A stretch of 7,280 nt of DNA, from contig JAKAJW010000411.1 in the NCBI GenBank assembly GCA_021813645.1, positions 1-7,280 on the forward strand, written 5' to 3'. Shown here in pieces: positions 1 through 6,382 of the stretch (its first letter is position 1; every line of letters starts with the position of its first letter). The notes beneath the pieces were generated by a model. It was given only the letters and a program-made list of their open reading frames with translations, was not told the DNA's origin and did no database searches. The position numbers and the translations under genes were made by a program. Source of the stretch: Pseudomonadota bacterium (lineage in GTDB: Bacteria; Pseudomonadota; Alphaproteobacteria; Rhodobacterales; Rhodobacteraceae).

Positions 1-1773
<1,773 letters not shown>

Positions 1774-1790
1774 CCCCACGCCCGCCCCCG

Positions 1791-1806
1791 TCCCTCGGGC
1801 GAGGGA
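1791..1806. terminator. Short hairpin after parE, possible terminator or REP-like palindrome
   Basis: TCCCTC-GGGC-GAGGGA forms a perfect 6-bp stem with a four-base loop, 17 bases after the parE stop. No T-tract follows on either strand, so it is not a standard intrinsic terminator. It could aid transcript ending or 3' protection between these two convergent genes. Palindromes of the form CCCTC...GAGGG often belong to dispersed intergenic repeats in GC-rich proteobacteria, but copy number cannot be judged from one window. Confidence 0.35.
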
Positions 1807-1841
1807 ACGACCGCTTCGCTGAGGTGACGCCGGTCGCGGCG

Positions 1842-1857
1842 CCCGGCCGGCGCCGGG
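1842..1857. terminator. GC-rich hairpin between convergent parE and cytochrome c genes
   Basis: CCCGGC-CGGC-GCCGGG is a perfect 6-bp all-GC stem with a four-base loop. It starts 13 bases past the end of the cytochrome gene (- strand) and 69 bases past the parE stop. The position between two convergent genes fits a bidirectional transcription-ending structure, but neither strand shows a T-tract. The assignment therefore rests on position and stem strength only. Confidence 0.35.
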
Positions 1858-1869
1858 ACCGCGGTCGCA

Positions 1870-2298
1870 CTACTTCTTCGCCGGCGCCTGGAGCCCCTCC
1901 ACATATTCCGCCAAAACGACGAGCTGGATCGGTGTCGGCGTCATCACCCCGCCCCCGGTGTCCACCAGCACGTTCGGCCCGGTCAAAAGCGGGTCGAACA
2001 CCGGCATGATCTCGCCGCCGTGCTTGCCGGCGCGGGTGAAACCGTCGATCCAGCTCATCACCTTCACCCGCGGAAAGACGCCGCCGTTCTTCGCCGCGAT
2101 CTGGGTCAGGTCTGCCGGCTTGCGCGCCAGCCCCACCGCCGAAGGGCCGTCGCCCCGGCCGCTCGCCCCGTGGCAGCCGGCGCAATAGTCGTGATAAAGC
2201 GCCGCACCGTTCGCCTGCGGCTGCACTTCGCACGCCGCCAGCCCGAACGCCGCCGCCCCGAGGCCCGCCAGTGCCAATAGTCCCCGTCTCACAGTCAT
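1870..2298 (-). CDS. Monoheme c-type cytochrome, predicted lipoprotein
   Basis: A 142-residue electron-transfer protein predicted to be exported and anchored by lipid. Residues 1-23 (MTVRRGLLA... to C23) form a signal peptide: two Arg, a hydrophobic run rich in Ala, Leu and Gly, then the lipobox LAAC with C23 as lipidation site. The heme-binding motif CAGCH is at 39-43, with His43 as proximal ligand. M98 in GGEIMP is the likeliest distal Met ligand, giving a class I cytochrome c fold of normal small size. In-frame ATG codons exist further upstream (2322 and 2343), but the start at 2298 puts a strong GGGAGG site (2304-2309) 5 bases away and gives a clean signal peptide. It is divergent from the DUF302 gene across a 197-bp regulatory gap. 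The redox partner is unknown. I do not recognise a specific named subfamily. Confidence 0.9.
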   Translation of the reverse strand: MTVRRGLLALAGLGAAAFGLAACEVQPQANGAALYHDYCAGCHGASGRGDGPSAVGLARKPADLTQIAAKNGGVFPRVKVMSWIDGFTRAGKHGGEIMPVFDPLLTGPNVLVDTGGGVMTPTPIQLVVLAEYVEGLQAPAKK

Positions 2299-2340
2299 GC
2301 CCGCCTCCCGCTTTGCCGCCATCCTGGCAGGTCGCGGCCG

Positions 2341-2374
2341 CACCGACTTTGATCGAAGTCATCCCAAGTCGGTG
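2341..2374. repeat. 9-bp perfect inverted repeat in the divergent promoter region
   Basis: CACCGACTT at 2341-2349 is the exact reverse complement of AAGTCGGTG at 2366-2374, separated by 16 bases. It sits between the divergent cytochrome and DUF302 genes, 42 bases upstream of the cytochrome start. The right arm is also the first unit of the CGGTG repeat series that follows. The spacer carries TTGAT-CGAA-GTCAT (2349-2362), which matches 8 of the 10 fixed bases of the FNR consensus TTGAT-N4-ATCAA. An operator role is an inference. Confidence 0.5.
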
Positions 2375-2422
2375 AACGTCGGTGCAAAATCGGTGCGAAA
2401 GCGGTGTCGCTGCGGTATCGCT
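2366..2422 (+). promoter_or_regulatory. Helically phased CGGTG direct repeats (probable operator array)
   Basis: CGGTG occurs at 2370, 2380, 2391 and 2402, and CGGTA at 2413, so the steps are 10, 11, 11 and 11 bases. The last two units are an 11-base tandem differing at one position (GCGGTGTCGCT then GCGGTATCGCT, 2401-2422). All elements therefore face the same side of the helix. Direct half-sites about 11 bp apart are a known binding pattern of OmpR/PhoB-type response regulators. No regulator of that class is in the window, so the partner is unknown. The array lies between the two divergent genes and could serve either. No convincing -35/-10 pair is visible around it. Confidence 0.5.
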
Positions 2423-2452
2423 CTCAAGCCGACCAGCCGTCCCTTGCCCTCC

Positions 2453-2479
2453 CCCGCCGAAGAACCCATGTTCGGCGGG
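2453..2479 (+). promoter_or_regulatory. Leader hairpin just upstream of the DUF302 gene
   Basis: CCCGCCGAA (2453-2461) and TTCGGCGGG (2471-2479) are perfect reverse complements around a 9-base loop. The stem ends 6 bases before the GGAGA ribosome binding site (2486-2490) of the DUF302 gene, so it would form in that gene's 5' leader if transcription starts upstream of it. It could affect translation or mRNA stability. No T-tract follows, so it is not an attenuator of the simple kind. Confidence 0.4.
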
Positions 2480-2495
2480 CAAAGCGGAGAAGCCC

Positions 2496-2879
2496 ATGAC
2501 CTATACGATCGATCGCCTGATCCCCGCCAACCTGACCGCTGTCGAGGCCCGCGTGCGCGAGGCGCTGAAAGCCAAGGGCTTCGGCGTGCTGACCGAAATC
2601 GACGTCGCCGCCACGATGAAAGCCAAGCTCGACAAGGACTTGCCCGGCTACCGCATTCTCGGCGCCTGCAACCCGAAAATGGCCTTCGGCGCCATCGGGC
2701 TGGAGCCGCGCGTGGGTGCCATGCTGCCCTGCAACGTCATCCTGCGCGAGGTCGCGGGCGGCACCGAAGTCTCGGCGATCGATCCGGTGGCCTCGATGGC
2801 GGCGATCCCGAACCCCGAGCTGAAGGCTCTCGCCGGCCAGGTGCGCGACATGTTGGCCGAGGCCGTCGCCGCGGCCTGA
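2496..2879 (+). CDS. DUF302 family protein
   Basis: A 127-residue protein with no signal peptide or membrane segment, so probably cytoplasmic. The recognisable DUF302 core spans about residues 51-85: GYRILGACNP, then AIGLEPRVG, then MLPCNVILRE. C58 and C79 fall at positions usually occupied by Cys in this family. DUF302 is a small alpha/beta domain of uncertain biochemical function. Members occur near redox and sulfur-metabolism genes, and here it is divergent from a cytochrome c gene. The ATG at 2496 is chosen because GGAGA (2486-2490) lies 5 bases upstream and the family homology begins right after it. A longer in-frame start (GTG at 2382) would add a low-complexity, non-homologous N-terminus. 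It may be co-transcribed with the flavin reductase 99 bp downstream. Family call is confident; function unknown. Confidence 0.88.
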   Translation: MTYTIDRLIPANLTAVEARVREALKAKGFGVLTEIDVAATMKAKLDKDLPGYRILGACNPKMAFGAIGLEPRVGAMLPCNVILREVAGGTEVSAIDPVASMAAIPNPELKALAGQVRDMLAEAVAAA

Positions 2880-2921
2880 ACCGGGCTTGCCATCGCCGAA
2901 GACCACCGCATCTTCTGACCG

Positions 2922-2944
2922 GGCCGCCCTGGCGAGGGGCGGCC
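2922..2944 (+). terminator. GC-rich hairpin after the DUF302 gene, weak terminator candidate
   Basis: GGCCGCCC (2922-2929) and GGGCGGCC (2937-2944) pair perfectly around a 7-base loop, 42 bases after the DUF302 stop. The following bases are AATTCCTT rather than a T-run, so full intrinsic termination is doubtful. Partial termination between DUF302 and the reductase, or a role in the reductase leader, are both possible. Confidence 0.35.
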
Positions 2945-2959
2945 AATTCCTTGGAATTG
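2944..2959. promoter_or_regulatory. CAATTCC-TT-GGAATTG palindrome upstream of the ene-reductase
   Basis: A perfect dyad with 7-bp arms and a 2-base spacer ends 19 bases before the reductase start codon and just ahead of its AAGGA site (2966-2970). Its A/T content stands out against the GC-rich surroundings. Ene-reductases are often controlled by repressors that sense electrophiles (NemR, a TetR-family protein, in E. coli), and a dyad close to the start fits a repressor operator. No dedicated regulator is adjacent, so this is inference. Confidence 0.4.
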
Positions 2960-2978
2960 CACGTGAAGGACCCCCAAG

Positions 2979-4073
2979 ATGACCTCCTCCAAATTGTTCA
3001 CGCCCGCCCGTTTCGGGGCGCTCGAATTGGCCAACCGCATCGTCATGGCGCCGCTAACCCGCAACCGCGCCCGCCCCGAGGATGACGTGCCCGGCCCGCT
3101 GGCGCCGACCTATTACGCGCAGCGCGCCTCGGCCGGCCTGATCATCAGCGAAGGCAGCCAGATCTCGCCCGAGGGCAAGGGCTACGCCTGGACCCCGGGC
3201 ATCTACAGCCCGGCCCAGATCGAGGGCTGGAAGGCGGTCACCGAGGCGGTCCACGCCAAGGGTGGCCGCATCGTCCTGCAGCTCTGGCATGTCGGCCGCG
3301 TCTCGCACAACGCGCTGCAGCCGGGCGGCAGGGCACCGGTCGCCCCCTCCGCCATCCGCGCCGAAAGCCGCACCTTCGACGGCAATGGCTTCACCGCCAC
3401 CGCCGAGCCGCGCGCGCTCGAGTTGGCGGAGATTCCGGCCCTCGTCGAGACCTATGCCCAGGGCGCCCGCAACGCCCGCGCCGCCGGCTTCGACGGTGTC
3501 GAGATCCACGGCGCCAACGGCTACCTGATCGACCAGTTCCTGCGCGACGGCTCGAACCAGCGCACCGACGCCTACGGCGGCTCCATCGCCAACCGCACCC
3601 GCTTCCTGTTCGAGGTGGTGGAGGCGGTCGCCGGCGCCATCGGCGCCGACCGCACCGGCCTGCGGCTGAGCCCGATGTCACCCTCGAACGGCATTTCCGA
3701 CAGCGATCCGATGGCGGTCTTCAGCCACGCCATCAAGGGCCTGAACCGCTTCGGGCTGGCCTATCTGCACATGGTGGAAGGCGCCACCCAGGGCTCGCGC
3801 GAGACCCCGCGCGGCACCGAAATGGCCGAACTGCGCGCGCTCTACGACGGCAACTACATCGCCAACAACGGCTACACCCGCGCCATGGCGATCGCCTCGG
3901 TGGACAGCGGCGCCGCCGATGCCGTGGCCTTCGGCCGCGCCTTCATCTCCAACCCTGATCTGGTGGCTCGGCTTGCCGCCGACGCGCCGCTCGCCGAGGG
4001 CGACCGCGCGACCTATTACGGCGGCGGCGCCGCCGGCTATACCGACTATCCGACGCTGGCCGAGGCCGCCTGA
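2979..4073 (+). CDS. Old Yellow Enzyme family alkene reductase (NemA-like)
   Basis: A 364-residue FMN-dependent, NAD(P)H-using ene-reductase, almost the same length as E. coli NemA (365). Such enzymes reduce activated C=C bonds (enones, N-ethylmaleimide) and often nitro or nitrate esters, in the cytoplasm. It is a TIM barrel throughout. Visible landmarks: the FMN contact strand IVMAPLTR at 21-28; SEGSQISPEGKGY at 57-69; QLWH at 101-104; the substrate-anion-binding pair in HGAN (H177 and N180); Y182, the proposed proton donor; DQFL then NQRTDAYGGS near 185-202; RLSP at 229-232; and the FMN-phosphate loops around NNGYT (296-300) and FGRAFISNPDL (318-328). The ATG start has AAGGA (2966-2970) 8 bases upstream. 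All key residues are present, so it should be active. It may form an operon with DUF302 or have its own control at the 2944-2959 dyad. Physiological substrate unknown. Confidence 0.95.
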   Translation: MTSSKLFTPARFGALELANRIVMAPLTRNRARPEDDVPGPLAPTYYAQRASAGLIISEGSQISPEGKGYAWTPGIYSPAQIEGWKAVTEAVHAKGGRIVLQLWHVGRVSHNALQPGGRAPVAPSAIRAESRTFDGNGFTATAEPRALELAEIPALVETYAQGARNARAAGFDGVEIHGANGYLIDQFLRDGSNQRTDAYGGSIANRTRFLFEVVEAVAGAIGADRTGLRLSPMSPSNGISDSDPMAVFSHAIKGLNRFGLAYLHMVEGATQGSRETPRGTEMAELRALYDGNYIANNGYTRAMAIASVDSGAADAVAFGRAFISNPDLVARLAADAPLAEGDRATYYGGGAAGYTDYPTLAEAA

Positions 4074-4088
4074 GGCCCCGCGCCCGCA

Positions 4089-4117
4089 GGGGCCGCGCCC
4101 GGCGCGGCCCCGTCTTT
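4089..4117 (+). terminator. Rho-independent-type terminator of the ene-reductase gene
   Basis: GGGGCCGCGC (4089-4098) and GCGCGGCCCC (4102-4111) form a perfect 10-bp stem with a 3-base loop, beginning 16 bases after the stop codon and followed by GTCTTT. The short T-rich tail lies on the + strand side only, so it best serves the reductase. It also separates that gene from the convergent aminotransferase, which ends at 4123. An alternative, weaker pairing uses GGCCCC at 4074-4079 with GGGGCC at 4089-4094. Confidence 0.7.
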
Positions 4118-4122
4118 CCAGC

Positions 4123-5532
4123 TCAGCCCTTCCAGAGCCCGTCGCGAACCAGATCGTCCATCGTCTGGCGGATCGCCGCCTCGAGGATGTCCACGACCTG
4201 GTCGATCTGCGCCCGGGTGATGACCAGCGGCGGCGAGATCACGCACATCTGGATAAGCGGCCGCACCAGCAGACCGCGTTCCTGGCAATGCTGGTCGATC
4301 CGCTTGCCGACCTCGAGATCGAGCGCCAGCGGCGTCCGCCCGGCCTTCTCGGCCACGCATTCGACGCAGCCCATCAGCCCCTGGCCGCGCACTTCGCCCA
4401 CCAGGTCGAGCGCCTCCAGCCGCTTCAGCGCCGCCTGGAAATAGGGCGCCGTCTCGCGCACCTGGGCCAGCAGCCCGCCCTCCAGCAGGTCCAGATTGCG
4501 CAGCGCCACGGCGCAGCCGATCGGATGGCTGGAATAGGTCAGACCATGGGCAAAGGCCGCCTCGGGATGGTTCGAGGCGCGCAGCTCTTCCAGCAGACGG
4601 GCCGAGATCATCGTGCCGCCCAGCGGGAAATACCCCGAAGTGACCCCCTTCGCGAAGGTGATCATATCGGGCTCGATGCCGAAAACCTCTTGCGACGAGA
4701 AGACCTCGCCAAGCCGGCCGAAGGCGGTCACGACCTCGTCGGCGATAAACAGGATGTCGGCCGCGCGGCAAAGCTCGCGCATCCGCGGCAGATAGCCCGG
4801 CGGCGGCACCACGACACCGCCCGAGGCCAGGATCGGCTCGGCGATGAAGGCGCCGATCCGATCCGCGCCATGGGTCTCGATTGCCTGGCGGAACTCCTCC
4901 ACCAGCTGATCGGTGAAGGCCTCCAGGCTCATCCCATCCGGCCGCCGGAACGGATCGGGGCACGAAAGCCGGATCAGCCGATCCTGATCGGAGTCCATCC
5001 AGCTCTGGTCGCGCGGCCGACCGTTCAACGCGCCGGCGAGATAGGTCGAGCCGTGGTAGGCGCGGTCGCGGGTGACGATCAGCTTCTTCTCCGGCCGCCC
5101 CTTCACGTTGTTGAAGAACATCATGAAGCGCAGCGCCGTCTCCACCGCGGAGGAACCGCCGGTGGTGAAGAAGGCATGGGCCAGATCGCCTGGCGCATGG
5201 CCGGCCAGCCGTTCGGCCAGCTGCACCGCCGGGGCCGAGCTGGTGTACCAGGGCGAGTTGTAGCTCAGCGCCTCGGCCTGCTCCCGCATCGCCTCGATCA
5301 GCTCGGCGCGCCGGTGGCCGACGTTCACGCACCACATGCCGGCCGGGCCGTCGATCAGCCGCCGCCCCGCCTCGTCGGTGACATAGACGCCGTCGCCGTC
5401 CCCCACCATGCCAAGCGCGCCGCGGCCGATCTTGCCCGCCTGGGCCCAGGGCGCCAGGAGGTGCCCCCCCCCGCGCTCCCGCAACGCGACCATTTCATCT
5501 GCCAAGGCCAAAGCCTGCCGGCTCCCCGACAT
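4123..5532 (-). CDS. PLP-dependent class III (omega-amino acid type) aminotransferase
   Basis: A 469-residue fold-type I transaminase, the length usual for class III enzymes that move amino groups from omega-amino acids, diamines or amines, commonly to pyruvate. Numbered from the chosen Met: substrate-entry segment GMWCVNVGH (65-73); phosphate-binding stretch TTGGSSA (123-129), which differs from the common TNSGSEA; YHGS with the ring-stacking Tyr at 159; AEP (231-233); DEVVTAFGR (265-273), whose D265 holds the pyridine nitrogen; FAKGVTSGYFPLGG with K295 as Schiff-base lysine; and HGLTYSSHP, whose Thr contacts phosphate. No signal peptide. In-frame ATGs occur at 5544, 5538 and 5532; only 5532 has a well-spaced GGAG (5539-5542, 6-base gap). 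A run of nine G in codons 21-23 encodes Gly-Gly-Gly. It lies downstream of a BetI-like regulator. Class is secure; substrate (putrescine, beta-alanine, taurine or other) is not determinable. Confidence 0.93.
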   Translation of the reverse strand: MSGSRQALALADEMVALRERGGGHLLAPWAQAGKIGRGALGMVGDGDGVYVTDEAGRRLIDGPAGMWCVNVGHRRAELIEAMREQAEALSYNSPWYTSSAPAVQLAERLAGHAPGDLAHAFFTTGGSSAVETALRFMMFFNNVKGRPEKKLIVTRDRAYHGSTYLAGALNGRPRDQSWMDSDQDRLIRLSCPDPFRRPDGMSLEAFTDQLVEEFRQAIETHGADRIGAFIAEPILASGGVVVPPPGYLPRMRELCRAADILFIADEVVTAFGRLGEVFSSQEVFGIEPDMITFAKGVTSGYFPLGGTMISARLLEELRASNHPEAAFAHGLTYSSHPIGCAVALRNLDLLEGGLLAQVRETAPYFQAALKRLEALDLVGEVRGQGLMGCVECVAEKAGRTPLALDLEVGKRIDQHCQERGLLVRPLIQMCVISPPLVITRAQIDQVVDILEAAIRQTMDDLVRDGLWKG

Positions 5533-5583
5533 TTCCATCTCCATGCTGGTTTGATTCTGATTGTGATTAGAACAAGACTATGA

Positions 5584-5600
5584 AATTAATTATATTAATT
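5584..5600. promoter_or_regulatory. Perfect dyad AATTAAT-TAT-ATTAATT over the -10, operator candidate
   Basis: Two 7-bp arms that are exact reverse complements flank a 3-base centre and cover the candidate TATAAT of the aminotransferase promoter. A repressor bound here would block RNA polymerase. The upstream gene encodes a TetR/BetI-like regulator, the natural candidate ligand. The dyad is all A/T, so some symmetry could arise from composition alone. Confidence 0.45.
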
Positions 5601-5607
5601 CGATACG

Positions 5608-5629
5608 ATTGAACAGACATTCATTCAAT
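5608..5629. promoter_or_regulatory. Dyad ATTGAA-N10-TTCAAT over the -35 region, operator candidate
   Basis: ATTGAA (5608-5613) and TTCAAT (5624-5629) are perfect reverse complements 10 bases apart. An overlapping imperfectly extended pair, ACAGA (5613-5617) and TCTGT (5632-5636), adds further symmetry. The half-sites resemble the ATTGAAC/GTTCAAT type I recall for BetI boxes, but those arms are closer together, so the match is only suggestive. Confidence 0.4.
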
Positions 5630-5700
5630 ATTCTGTCATCCGCGGCGCCAGGCACGGCGCTGCCGTCTGCTTCGTCCCGGAAATCCTTGGGAAATCTTCG

Positions 5701-5720
5701 GCCCGCGCCAGGGCGCGGGC
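5701..5720 (-). terminator. Hairpin overlapping the regulator stop codon, terminator candidate
   Basis: GCCCGCGCC (5701-5709) and GGCGCGGGC (5712-5720) are perfect complements; allowing a usable loop leaves about 8 bp of all-GC stem. On the - strand the stem begins at the last base of the TetR stop codon and is followed by CCGAAGATTTCCC, which has only a short T-run. It would separate the methyltransferase/regulator transcript from the aminotransferase, which has its own promoter region. Confidence 0.5.
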
Positions 5721-6382
5721 TAATCTGCCGCCAGCGGCCCCTGCGGCCCGAAATGCCGCGGGAAGGCGGCGACCAGGGCCGCCACCGCCGCCGCCTGCGC
5801 CTCTTCCCGGCGCAGACGCGGATCCATCATCAGCCGGACCCAGAGCCCCTCCAGCATGGCGCAGATCGCCAGCGTCAGCGCCGCCGCCTCGGCCTCGGTC
5901 GTCCCCTCGAGTTCGGCCACCAGCCCCTGGACGCTGCTCTCGAACCGATCGTCGCGCGCGCCGCAAAGTGCCTGGTAGGTCGGCCGCGATTTCGCTTCGC
6001 CCCAGAAGGCGCACCAGGCCGCGATCTTGCGGCGGGTGCAGACCCGGCGGTCGAAATCGGCAGCAACCACCGCCCAAAGCCGCGCCGCCGCGCTCGCCCC
6101 GGCTTTGGCCAACGCCGCCTCGACATGGGCGGTATATTCCTCGGCGAGAAACTGCAGCGTGGCGATCAGCAGGTTCTCCTTGCTCTCGAAATGGAAGTTC
6201 ACGATGCCGCGCGACAGGCCGGCGCCTTCGGCGACATCGGCCAGGGTGGTCTCGGCGTAGCCGCGCTTGGCAAGACTGTCGATCGTCGCCTCGATCAGCT
6301 GCTGGCGCCGGGCCTCCTTGGTCACCTTCCGCGCGCGTCCCGCCGCCGCGACCGGCGTCGCGGCCCCACCGCCGCCCGGCAT
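5720..6382 (-). CDS. TetR-family transcriptional regulator with BetI-like C-terminal domain
   Basis: A 220-residue DNA-binding regulator, normal TetR length. After a Gly/Ala-rich tail (1-20), the N-terminal domain contains RRQQLIEATIDSLAKRGY (25-42) and the helix-turn-helix TTLADVAEGAGLSRGIVNFHF (45-65). The C-terminal ligand domain has WCAFWGEAKSRP (123-134) and LEGLWVRLMMDP (177-188), the pattern of the BetI-type (TetR_C_6) group; BetI itself represses choline-to-betaine genes. The start at 6382 overlaps the methyltransferase stop as TGATG and has GGAGG (6390-6394) 7 bases upstream, indicating translational coupling. A longer reading to 6427 would only extend into the upstream gene. Likely targets are its own operon and the aminotransferase promoter. 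The ligand is not known; calling it BetI would be premature because no betA/betB is present here. Confidence 0.92.
   Translation of the reverse strand: MPGGGGAATPVAAAGRARKVTKEARRQQLIEATIDSLAKRGYAETTLADVAEGAGLSRGIVNFHFESKENLLIATLQFLAEEYTAHVEAALAKAGASAAARLWAVVAADFDRRVCTRRKIAAWCAFWGEAKSRPTYQALCGARDDRFESSVQGLVAELEGTTEAEAAALTLAICAMLEGLWVRLMMDPRLRREEAQAAAVAALVAAFPRHFGPQGPLAAD

Larger units (their letters stand above)
5545..5640 (-). promoter_or_regulatory. AT-rich promoter/operator region of the aminotransferase
   Basis: Bases 5551-5640 contain 24 G/C of 90 (27%), against roughly 70% around them. On the - strand a perfect TATAAT lies at 5594-5589. With a 17-base spacer the -35 would be TCTGTT (5617-5612), which is poor, suggesting help from an activator or from A/T-rich upstream DNA. 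The -10 sits inside a perfect dyad (5584-5600), and the -35 region sits inside a second (5608-5629). Predicted transcription would start near 5582, giving a leader of about 50 bases. Three tandem GATTNN hexamers (5553-5570, + strand) lie in this leader. Confidence 0.6.

Noticed and set aside
2887..2914. TTGCCA...CATCTT as a promoter for the ene-reductase
   Set aside because: The -10 matches only 3 of 6 positions, and the surrounding DNA gives many equally weak matches.
2297..3085. A 262-codon + strand frame across the divergent promoter region, DUF302 and the reductase start
   Set aside because: It crosses three structured features and is out of frame with the recognisable DUF302 protein. 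Its composition is that of a shadow frame.
4046..5335. A 429-codon open frame on the - strand in another frame of the aminotransferase
   Set aside because: Arg/Gly-rich, no recognisable motif, and fully overlapped by the real gene in the correct frame.
3919..5583. A 554-codon open frame on the + strand opposite the aminotransferase
   Set aside because: It is Arg/Pro/His-rich low-complexity protein with no domain, runs through the end of the reductase gene, and lies antisense to a clear class III aminotransferase. Long antisense frames are expected at this G+C.
5720..6382. Naming the regulator betI
   Set aside because: Only the domain type resembles BetI. No choline or betaine aldehyde dehydrogenase or choline transporter is in the window, so a gene symbol would overstate the evidence.
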